64,000 bases of DNA, taken from Bacillus sp. FJAT-45037. GTDB lineage: Bacteria > Bacillota > Bacilli > Bacillales > Bacillaceae_D. The stretch covers positions 2,740,267 through 2,804,266 of the forward strand of contig NZ_KZ454938.1 of the NCBI RefSeq assembly GCF_002797325.1, in the 5' to 3' direction. Positions 57,287-64,000 of the stretch are shown here, piece after piece; positions within the stretch are counted from its first letter, which is position 1; each line of letters starts with the position of its first letter. The notes beneath the pieces are model-generated. The model was given only the letters and a program-made list of their open reading frames with translations, had not been told where the DNA came from and did no database searches. The position numbers were made by a program, and so were the translations under genes.

Positions 57287-57949
57287 TTAAAACACCACAC
57301 CCTTCGTAGAAGAGCTTCCGATCTCTAATAGATCGGCTAGTGTGGTCTTTCCTCGATCTTCTAAGTGCCGCATTAACTCACAGAATAAATGAGCGGTCGT
57401 TAAGGCATCACCGAGTGCTTGATGCCGTTCATAAATGAGGGTGCCAAATTGAAGGGCATAGACTTCAAGATCGCGCATATCCCTTGATGGGTTTAAATAG
57501 CCAATAAAGTCGAGCGTGTCGACAAATAAAGGTGGCTCGAAGGCATATTCATTTCGATGCAACTCCTTTTTCACAACCAACATATCGAAGCTGACGTAAT
57601 GACCGACCCATAGATTGCATCCGGTCGCTTCATTAAATTGAAAGAAACGATTCAAAGCCTCTAGGGACTTCGGTGCTTGTTCGACCATTTCCGGGGAAAT
57701 ATTCGTTAAGTCGGTGATTTTTGTAGGAATGTCGCGTTCTGGATTGACGTACGTTTGAAATGTTTGTTCTTGCACTTCAAGATTCGACACACTGACTGCA
57801 GCAATTTCAATCATTCGGTCCGATCTATTAATGGCAAAACCCGTTGTCTCGGTATCAAAGACAGTGAATGTCAGATCTCGAATCGATGTATTCAACGGAA
57901 TGTCTGATTGCAAACTATAATCTAGCTTCTGTTTCTTCCAAAACACCAT
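57287..57949 (-). CDS. DEDDh 3'-5' exonuclease (DnaQ/PolC-epsilon type)
   Basis: A 220-residue exonuclease domain protein. Exo I is TVFDTETTGF, Exo II GHYVSFDM, and Exo III ERHQALGDALTTAHLF with the His that names the DEDDh group. It is similar to stand-alone epsilon-like exonucleases next to DUF294/CBS proteins in many bacteria. It begins 22 bases after the DUF294 gene ends, so it is in the same operon as the acetate symporter. The combination is recurrent, but its logic is unknown. Confidence 0.92.
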   Translation of the reverse strand: MVFWKKQKLDYSLQSDIPLNTSIRDLTFTVFDTETTGFAINRSDRMIEIAAVSVSNLEVQEQTFQTYVNPERDIPTKITDLTNISPEMVEQAPKSLEALNRFFQFNEATGCNLWVGHYVSFDMLVVKKELHRNEYAFEPPLFVDTLDFIGYLNPSRDMRDLEVYALQFGTLIYERHQALGDALTTAHLFCELMRHLEDRGKTTLADLLEIGSSSTKGVVF

Positions 57950-57970
57950 CTCTCTCTCCCCCTTCTTTCC

Positions 57971-59893
57971 TTAGTACATTCCAAAGGCTCCGAGTGCTTG
58001 GTGTTGCAAGCTTCGAATCGTCTTCAAGGCAATGATGAGCTCTTCTTTGTCTTTCGTTCGTAAATGAGCAAAATACACTTTGCTCGTGCGCTCTGAGTCT
58101 GACTTATAACTTGACCATGCTTGATCGACGCGAATGGATAAAACGACCTCATAGGCAAAACGAATCTCATCAGCCACTCTCTCTTCAAAGACACCTTTGT
58201 CCGTCAGCTTATCGAGTCGTTCGAGCGGGGTTCCGACATAGATGCCGTGATGAGCAGATAATAGTTGTAAGCAATGATGTAGTGGAAATAAGGCATGCAT
58301 CTTCAGATCAATGGATTCCCGCTTCATCCGGAATAACGCTCGGATCGGGTGATCGAGTGTCGGCACAGGCGAATCTTTTTCTTGTTCTGCCATTCGGTAC
58401 AAGAAAATTTTCGATTTTGTCAGCTTTTCGTCTACTAATTGCACGAATTCATCATGTAATTGTGCGTCCCCGTATAGTTGACGGTAGGATAAGAAATTAT
58501 GTCCGAGAAGGATGTTGTCGTTGGTCGCCCGTAAGCTCCATGTTCGAAGTCTCTCCTCCCATGTTCTCATTGAGCCGCGCCAATTTTTCTCGCTCGCCAT
58601 CATCAGGCCTTGGCAGCGCTTGTAGCCTGCTTGTTCAAGGTGTTGGACAATCTCACGACCTAGCTCAGCAAAATAGCCCTCAACTTCTTCTCGCTTCTCT
58701 TCTGCACAATTAGCGTATACGAGAAAATGATCTTGGTCCGTTAACATAAATTGTTCTGCTCGCCCTCCACTGCCCATCATGTACCAGCTAAACGCAACAG
58801 GTGGAACGCCTAATCCGCGGGTCTCTAGCGCACGAACGGCGAGCTCCACCGCATGGCGCACGAGGCGGTCGTAAAGTTTGGTGATAACTTTTAATAGGTG
58901 AGTGGTTGGGATGCGGTCTTGGATTAAGTTGCTTAGCACTTCATAGATCGCGGGCTTCATTTTCTCAATCGTTTCAAAGGTTGATTCTTCAATGGTATGG
59001 AGGATTTCCATTGTTCCTCGGTTTTTTTTACGTAGTAAATCAGATAAAGTGATCATTCCGACGACGCGCCCACGTCTCATGACGGGTAAGTGCTTAATCC
59101 CGTTCATTAGAAAACTTGACATTGCTTCATAATAATAGGCATCATCGGCGATAATAAATGGGTTGGCGGTCATCACTTCTTTTGCGACGGTCCCTGGCCC
59201 TCCTCCTTTTGCGACGACTCGGGATACGAGATCTTTTTCTGTAATAATGCCAATAAGCTGATCACCATCATTGACAACGACAACGGAGCTTGTTTTTTTA
59301 TCGACCATCGTCATTGCGACATCCTGAATGTCCTCGTCTTGGTCGACAATGACGACTGGGTCACTCATAAGATCTTGGATGCGACGGATAAACGGCTCAC
59401 TTTCGCCAAAATGACTCGCTTGTTTTACTTGCTCGGCGAGGGATTGATAAATATCGCGTAGGCGAATAGAAGCTTGTTTTAGCATAAAATCACGCACGTT
59501 GCCATCGTGCATGCGAGCTTCGATAACGGGATAGGGAATGTGAAGACAAGTGGCCGCTTCGACCGCTCGGACTTCGACTGCATATTGTTCGGGATTTTCA
59601 CTTTGTTCTCCTAAAAAATCAGCTAAGCTAGAGAACCCGATCATGTCCCCTTGTTGAAGAACTTCTAATACCTCTGGTTGGTCTTCATGACTGACAAAAA
59701 CCTCTGCCATCCCTTTAAGGATGAGCAGAAGGCCTTCGCGAGGTGTTTTTGAATAGAGGACTTTCGCTGATTTGTCGTAGTGCTTGAATTGGCACGTTTC
59801 TAACAGCCCCCGCAATTCATCGGCTGTGGTGCCGATGAATAACGGATGAGCCTCGATTTGTTGTAGATATTGATTATCGACCTGATGATTCAT
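57971..59893 (-). CDS. cNMP-binding/CBS/DUF294 nucleotidyltransferase-like signal protein
   Basis: A 640-residue protein: a cyclic-nucleotide-binding-type domain (about 15-130), two CBS domains (about 175-300, VVIVDQDEDIQDVAMTMVD and VMTANPFIIADDAYYYEAMS), a DUF294 nucleotidyltransferase-like domain (about 310-450, MMGSGGRAEQFMLTDQDHFL, as in GlnD-type enzymes) and a DUF294_C domain. Such proteins sit with sodium:solute symporters and are thought to sense adenine nucleotides and adjust transport or acetate use. I start at ATG 59893, 9 bases after GGAGAGG and inside the symporter 3' end by 20 bases; the longer frame overlaps 83 bases. Confidence 0.9.
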   Translation of the reverse strand: MNHQVDNQYLQQIEAHPLFIGTTADELRGLLETCQFKHYDKSAKVLYSKTPREGLLLILKGMAEVFVSHEDQPEVLEVLQQGDMIGFSSLADFLGEQSENPEQYAVEVRAVEAATCLHIPYPVIEARMHDGNVRDFMLKQASIRLRDIYQSLAEQVKQASHFGESEPFIRRIQDLMSDPVVIVDQDEDIQDVAMTMVDKKTSSVVVVNDGDQLIGIITEKDLVSRVVAKGGGPGTVAKEVMTANPFIIADDAYYYEAMSSFLMNGIKHLPVMRRGRVVGMITLSDLLRKKNRGTMEILHTIEESTFETIEKMKPAIYEVLSNLIQDRIPTTHLLKVITKLYDRLVRHAVELAVRALETRGLGVPPVAFSWYMMGSGGRAEQFMLTDQDHFLVYANCAEEKREEVEGYFAELGREIVQHLEQAGYKRCQGLMMASEKNWRGSMRTWEERLRTWSLRATNDNILLGHNFLSYRQLYGDAQLHDEFVQLVDEKLTKSKIFLYRMAEQEKDSPVPTLDHPIRALFRMKRESIDLKMHALFPLHHCLQLLSAHHGIYVGTPLERLDKLTDKGVFEERVADEIRFAYEVVLSIRVDQAWSSYKSDSERTSKVYFAHLRTKDKEELIIALKTIRSLQHQALGAFGMY

Positions 59894-61535
59894 CCATCCA
59901 TACCTCTCCGTCTTTGTAAGACATTTGTTCAGGGTAGCGAAGATCAACGACTTCATCTTGTAGCTTTTGCGACGGAGCTGCCGTCATTTTCGATACAAGA
60001 ATCGTGACGATAAAGTTAATTGGAACCCCGATTATGCCTGCACCTGTATCTTGGATGCCAAAGATGGTGATGCCATTGCGTGCTAGGAGAATGTACGTTA
60101 ATGTGACCGATAAACCGACAAGCATACCGGCAATTGCCCCTTTTGCATTCGCTCGTTTCCACCATACTCCGAGTAAGAGGACTGGGAAGAAGGTTCCGCC
60201 AGCAAGCGCAAATGCCCAGGCAACAATTTGAGTAATAACGCCTGGTGGGTTGAGTGCTACGACACCCGCTACAATTGTTGCGAGAATAATGGCCCAACGC
60301 CCTGCGGCTAAACGCTTCTTATCACTAGCGCCAGGGTTGACCAAACGATAGTAAATATCATGAGCAAATGAAGATGAGATTGTAATTAATAATCCACCGG
60401 CTGTTGATAAGGCTGCAGCCATCGCACCAGCGGCAACAAGGCCAATAACGAAGACCCCGAGATTGGCGATTTCTGGTGTCGCCATGACGACAATGTCATT
60501 GGAGATAATGATTTCTTCCCATTGTAAGATTCCGTCGCCATTTTGATCGGCTACTTGTAACAATCCCGTGTTAACCCATGTTGTCGTCCATGCAGGTAAC
60601 TCATCGATCGGTTGCCCTGCTACACGTGTCATTAAAATGAAGCGAGAAAAGGCTGCATAAGCGGGTGCTGATAAGTAAAGTAGTGCGATAAAGACAAGCG
60701 CCCATGCCCCGCTCCAACGTGCTGCTTTCATTGTTGTCACTGTGTAGAAGCGGACGATAACGTGAGGTAGAGCCGCTGTACCAACCATTAATGTAAACAT
60801 AAGCGCAATAAATTGAGATTTGTCACTTTCGGCAAATGGAGCGAAATACTCAGAGACACCAAGCTCTCGGTCAAGTTCACCTAGTTGTGTGACAATGTTT
60901 CCATATGTAAGCCATGGTAAAGGATTTGCTGTCACTTGAAGAGACATGAAAACAATCGGAATGATATAGGCAATAATTAAAATGATGTACTGGGCCACTT
61001 GAGTCCATGTGATCCCCTTCATTCCACCAAGTGACGCATAGATGGCAATAACGACAACCCCAATCATCGTGCCGTACATCGCTGGAATATTTAAGATACG
61101 TCCAATAACAACCCCGGAACCAGCTAATTGTCCAATGATGTAGGTGAAACTAATGATAATCGTCGCAATCGCTGCGATCAGTCGGGCTGCATTACTATCA
61201 AAACGGTCACCGATAAATTCTGGAACTGTATAGCGACCATATTTACGAAGCTGTGGTGCTAGTAAGAATGTTAAGAATAAGTAACCGCCAGTCCAACCCA
61301 TGATATAAGCAAGACCGTCATAGCCAAGGATCATGACCGTACCAGCCATACCAATAAAGGAGGCAGCACTCATCCAGTCTCCACCAATCGCCATCCCGTT
61401 CCAAAATGGTGGAACGCCTCGACTTGCTACGTAGAAATCAGACGTTACTTTCGCGCGGTTATAAACCGAAATTCCAATATAAAGACCAAATGTCGCTAGA
61501 ATCATCACTAAGGATACAATCGTTTGTTGATCCAT
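59874..61535 (-). CDS. sodium:solute symporter, acetate-permease-like
   Basis: A 553-residue membrane protein of the SSS family with about 13 helices. Features: YNRAKVTSDFYVASRGVPPFWNGMAIGGDWMS near the N-terminus (the first transmembrane segment and linker), and an EF-hand-like DQNGDGILQWEE in a loop, a typical insert in the ActP-like subgroup. It is preceded by a DUF485 protein (56 bases upstream), the standard partner of acetate permeases, and followed by the DUF294 sensor. Substrate is most likely acetate or a related short acid, driven by sodium in an alkaliphile. Confidence 0.9.
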   Translation of the reverse strand: MDQQTIVSLVMILATFGLYIGISVYNRAKVTSDFYVASRGVPPFWNGMAIGGDWMSAASFIGMAGTVMILGYDGLAYIMGWTGGYLFLTFLLAPQLRKYGRYTVPEFIGDRFDSNAARLIAAIATIIISFTYIIGQLAGSGVVIGRILNIPAMYGTMIGVVVIAIYASLGGMKGITWTQVAQYIILIIAYIIPIVFMSLQVTANPLPWLTYGNIVTQLGELDRELGVSEYFAPFAESDKSQFIALMFTLMVGTAALPHVIVRFYTVTTMKAARWSGAWALVFIALLYLSAPAYAAFSRFILMTRVAGQPIDELPAWTTTWVNTGLLQVADQNGDGILQWEEIIISNDIVVMATPEIANLGVFVIGLVAAGAMAAALSTAGGLLITISSSFAHDIYYRLVNPGASDKKRLAAGRWAIILATIVAGVVALNPPGVITQIVAWAFALAGGTFFPVLLLGVWWKRANAKGAIAGMLVGLSVTLTYILLARNGITIFGIQDTGAGIIGVPINFIVTILVSKMTAAPSQKLQDEVVDLRYPEQMSYKDGEVWMDESSGR

Positions 61536-61591
61536 GTTTTCTCCCCCTCATTTTCTATATTTGTGAAGATAAACTCTGTAGGAAACACTCC

Positions 61592-61894
61592 CTAATGATC
61601 TAACACTTTCCCCGCACTAGCTCTTACATTTTCCTCTTCGTTAATACCGAATTTCTTATCAATCCGATCACTGATGATTGCGTTACCAAATAAAAGCAGA
61701 ACAAAGGTTACTACCGCTCCTTGCGCGCCCATATAGTAGTTGGCTGGCATCCCCATAATGTTGAAGTTGACAAAAAACTCTGCAAACGCTACGACTCCAA
61801 ACGAGACGAGCCCCCCAATAACTAAGCAAATAATGACCAATGTTGTTCTAGCCCGAAAATACGCATCCGCAACTTTTTTATCAATTTTTTTCAA
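61592..61894 (-). CDS. DUF485 membrane protein
   Basis: A 100-residue protein with two transmembrane helices (about 15-40 and 55-80), in the DUF485 pattern: YFRARTTLVIICLVIGGLVS and ANYYMGAQGAVVTFVLLLFG. DUF485 proteins accompany acetate permeases (YjcH beside ActP in E. coli), as here. First gene of the symporter operon. The ribosome site is GGGAGG. The 61895-61993 gap holds its promoter. Confidence 0.88.
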   Translation of the reverse strand: MKKIDKKVADAYFRARTTLVIICLVIGGLVSFGVVAFAEFFVNFNIMGMPANYYMGAQGAVVTFVLLLFGNAIISDRIDKKFGINEEENVRASAGKVLDH

Positions 61895-61993
61895 ACGTGT
61901 CGCCTCCCTTTTTTAATTCGTGTGAGTAAACATGTTTCAGATCATTTCTTGCTGTTCATGGATGGGCATCGCCTCCTTATCAGATGAGTTTGT

Positions 61994-62284
61994 TTACGCG
62001 TGGTGTGAGAGTTTCTGCTTATGTGGTGTCATGAAGTGATGGCAATTTGTGCAGTGTCTAGGAGGTGTTTTCTTTTTAGCAACTCGTAGGTTCATCCACG
62101 CAACAATGGGGATACTAGCTAGAAAGATTGGATGAACAACGAAAGTTAAGATCAATGCGGTGAGTAATGGTAAAGCACTAAGAAGAAAGAAATATTGACC
62201 TAGTTGAATAGGTTTAAGCGTTTCTTGATGACATTTTGGGCATTGGAATAGGGGCTCGGTCATTGTTTTTGTTTGCTTTTTCAT
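61994..62284 (-). CDS. small zinc-ribbon membrane protein
   Basis: A 96-residue protein. C-x2-C at residues 14-17 (FQCPKCHQE) and a second pair near the C-terminus (HCTNCHHF) flank two transmembrane helices (about 29-65). The two pairs could form one zinc ribbon on the cytosolic side. Family not recognised. It lies 6 bases after the end of a 58-residue membrane gene and is likely cotranscribed with it. Confidence 0.7.
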   Translation of the reverse strand: MKKQTKTMTEPLFQCPKCHQETLKPIQLGQYFFLLSALPLLTALILTFVVHPIFLASIPIVAWMNLRVAKKKTPPRHCTNCHHFMTPHKQKLSHHA

Positions 62285-62290
62285 GCCCTA

Positions 62291-62467
62291 CTACCTCAGT
62301 TCAAAAATAAAGCGCACGGTATCGAAAAATCCTAACGGCACCATCGCTATTTGAATGACAAAATAGACAAGGATGGCTGCAAACGGGACCGATAGCATTA
62401 AAGGCTTTTTCATTTTAAAAGCAAAAATGATCGACAATACGGTAATTGCAAGAAACACATACAGCAT
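62291..62467 (-). CDS. 58-residue membrane protein
   Basis: A small gene beginning MLYVFLAITVLSIIFAFKMK and ending FFDTVRFIFELR. Two hydrophobic helices are predicted. AAAGGAGG is an excellent ribosome site, 6 bases before ATG. It forms an operon with the 96-residue zinc-ribbon membrane protein. Not recognised as a named family. Too short for many gene finders. Confidence 0.7.
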   Translation of the reverse strand: MLYVFLAITVLSIIFAFKMKKPLMLSVPFAAILVYFVIQIAMVPLGFFDTVRFIFELR

Positions 62468-62738
62468 ACTAGCCCTCCTTTAATTCTGTTCATTGTATTC
62501 AACTTACATTTGATTCAGACCGGTTAGTCAGTCTTATTTACAGTAGTACAGATGAACCAGGTAATATGTAAGCGTTATCATAGTTGTCGTTAGGAACGAG
62601 GAACACCTGCTGTGGTTTTCCACGTTGTTCCATAACAGTCTTAACATAGGTAGTATTATTTCAAATATTCAGAATTAAGTCAAGCTGTTAAATGATAAAT
62701 AATGGCACTTTTTTGTTTGGGTGTCGGAGGTCAGAGTT

Positions 62739-62847
62739 TCGCGATTGGGTTTCGCGCAACTTTTTTTGGTTTCCGCGCGAACTACTAGGCTCAGTTCCGC
62801 GCTTATCGTGCTAGCTTTCGCGCAAACTGAACGGATTTTCGCGCAAA
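62739..62847 (-). repeat. 21-bp-period GCGCG array 11 (5 units, reversed)
   Basis: On the minus strand: TTTGCGCGAAAA, TTTGCGCGAAAG, TAAGCGCGGAAC, then a unit with two extra bases (TAGTTCGCGCGGAAA) and GTTGCGCGAAAC. Leader TTTCCATATTATTGAAGAG. It lies just past the spoIIQ terminator. The rest of 62468-62738 is AT-rich and holds no gene. Confidence 0.85.
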
Positions 62848-62873
62848 CTCTTCAATAATATGGAAATACACAT

Positions 62874-62905
62874 CAAAAAACGACCCTCGCAGCAGCGAGA
62901 GTCGT
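62874..62905 (-). terminator. terminator of spoIIQ
   Basis: An 11-bp stem, ACGACTCTCGC/GCGAGGGTCGT on the minus strand with one mismatched pair, followed by six T residues. Confidence 0.8.
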
Positions 62906-62918
62906 CATCTTTATTCAT

Positions 62919-63794
62919 TTATCCGATTGTGTTTGCTTCTTCGCCTGATTCACCAGCACCGTCTTCTTCATCTGGTGCGTCTGTTTCATCTTCGTCTCCA
63001 AGTGCATCAGCATCTTCATCTGCTGGCTCAGTGCCTTCAGCTGGTGCTTCTTCTTCTGAGCTAGCTGTTTCTTGTTGCTTTTTCACCGCATCACCGATTG
63101 AGTCAATTGGTTGCTCGAAGACATCGTTGGGATTAACAGCCACTCCGTCTTGTTGGATCGCAAAGTGAACATGTACGCCTGCTTCTTGATTGTATAAGTT
63201 ACGGGCTGCTTGTCCGATGATGTCGCCTTGTTTAACGACTTCACCTTCTTCTAATTCCACACCTTCTAAACTATGATAGTGTGTCACGATTCCATTGTCA
63301 TGACTAATTTCAACGACATATCCTAGAAGGGCATCTTTTTCTGATTTAACAACGGTTCCACTTAGAGCCGCAACTACATCAAAGTTTGCATTTTCAACGT
63401 GACCGTAATCAATTCCTTTATTTTGACGGTATTCGTTGTTGTAATAAACAAGAGCTTGTTCTTTTTCTTCTGCAGTTGCTTGTTCATCGAAATAATGAAC
63501 GACGATTTCAATACCTTCTTCTTCAGCTACGGGTTTCTTGATCATTTCATTGGCTGCTGTTACTTCGACGGCATCTTCACCATACATATCTTGTCCAGTA
63601 GGGTCGACTACTTCTACACCTTCATTTGGTGCAGTTGATTCATCTTCACCTTGAAAGAATAGGACGGCACTTAATACTCCAGCGGCTGCGACTAGATAAA
63701 CAGCAGGGATAATCCAACGCTTTTTTAGAAAGCTTTGTAGATCAAATGCTTTTTCCTCAGTTTTAGAAGAGCGTTTGTTTTCTTCTTCTCTCAT
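62919..63794 (-). CDS. spoIIQ: SpoIIQ-like M23 family sporulation protein
   Basis: A 291-residue protein: cytosolic N-terminus, one transmembrane helix (about 29-48), extracytoplasmic LytM domain (about 125-235) and an acidic low-complexity tail (about 240-291). In B. subtilis SpoIIQ, made in the forespore, binds SpoIIIAH from the mother cell and drives engulfment. The LytM domain keeps GVHVHFAIQQDGVAVNP, but the first metal-binding His of the H-x3-D motif is replaced (NKGID), as in the inactive B. subtilis protein, where it is also not His. The position near spoIIID-mbl supports the call. The acidic tail is longer than I expect for this protein. The 63795-64000 region holds the promoter and no gene. 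Confidence 0.9.
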   Translation of the reverse strand: MREEENKRSSKTEEKAFDLQSFLKKRWIIPAVYLVAAAGVLSAVLFFQGEDESTAPNEGVEVVDPTGQDMYGEDAVEVTAANEMIKKPVAEEEGIEIVVHYFDEQATAEEKEQALVYYNNEYRQNKGIDYGHVENANFDVVAALSGTVVKSEKDALLGYVVEISHDNGIVTHYHSLEGVELEEGEVVKQGDIIGQAARNLYNQEAGVHVHFAIQQDGVAVNPNDVFEQPIDSIGDAVKKQQETASSEEEAPAEGTEPADEDADALGDEDETDAPDEEDGAGESGEEANTIG

Positions 63795-64000
63795 TTCTCA
63801 TCACCTCAGCAACCAGTCTGAGCCGATTCATGAAATTATATACATTTATAATAAAATATTTTTTAGATTAGTTTTCGACAAAATTGATTTTGTTATGTAT
63901 AGATAATGAAAAAAGATGCGTGTATATCGCTCAATATAGAATAGAGGACTAGATAATAGCCCTCTTCTTGAAGATTAATCACAACAACTTCTATTGTATT

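Noticed and set aside
58111-58713. 200-codon plus-strand frame
   Set aside because: It is antisense to the DUF294 domain of a well-supported gene. Composition follows codon bias of the opposite strand.

Overview
The window looks like chromosomal DNA of a spore-forming, low-to-medium GC Gram-positive of the family Bacillaceae, most likely an alkaliphile (Alkalihalobacillus-like). The evidence is comK, spoIIID, spoIIQ and a Spo0E-like gene, the conserved block spoIIQ / spoIIID-mbl-flhO-flhP / fabZ, strong GGAGG ribosome sites with TTG and GTG starts, subtilisins of the high-alkaline type, and very acidic surface proteins. No rRNA, tRNA or CRISPR array was seen.

Layout. 1-5 kb: an HTH protein, ComK, a Fic protein, and a membrane-anchored HtrA-like protease with a Tyr/Asp-rich tail. 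5-17 kb: small accessory genes (NERD nuclease, class D sortase with its LPXTA acidic substrate, thioesterase, VanZ, AEC transporter, diguanylate cyclase, manganese catalase, DUF1028) separated by gene fragments (lipoprotein, NlpC/P60, GlpX, CopZ, permease). 17-20 kb: a truncated ComM and a dead IS4-type element. 20-28 kb: CoiA-like nuclease with a membrane partner, CAP-domain protein, amidohydrolase, aldehyde dehydrogenase with DUF779, and a zinc-ribbon/Mrr nuclease pair. 28-34 kb: secreted GH13 amylase under a cre site, an intact IS256-type element, and galU-ugd. 34.7-38.3 kb: a PlcR-like TPR regulator divergent from a 38-codon secreted pro-peptide, followed by two tandem subtilisins. This is the best candidate here for an undescribed signalling system. 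38-50 kb: NlpC/P60 hydrolase, CopZ, hydrolase/SDR operon, a 1281-aa secreted nucleotidase behind a Pho-box-like site, a NERD protein, and a Crp-family regulator divergent from flavohaemoglobin. 50-64 kb: possible structured RNA, small lipoproteins, Spo0E-like peptide, fabZ, a degenerate NERD paralogue, and the conserved flagellar, shape, sporulation and acetate-symporter block through spoIIQ.

Two dispersed intergenic repeat families run through the window. Family 1 has eleven arrays of four or five 21-bp units with a TTYGCGCGRAAA core and a conserved leader. Eight arrays point one way (1-46.8 kb) and three the other (47.9-62.8 kb), and one is split by the IS256-type element. Family 2 is an approximately 50-bp imperfect inverted repeat (GGTGCCTGTCCCCC ... 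GGGGTCTGACACC) confined to about 9-28 kb. It sits at gene 3' ends and repeatedly abuts short coding remnants, so this segment looks like a site of repeated rearrangement and gene loss. All calls come from reading the sequence. No database search was run.
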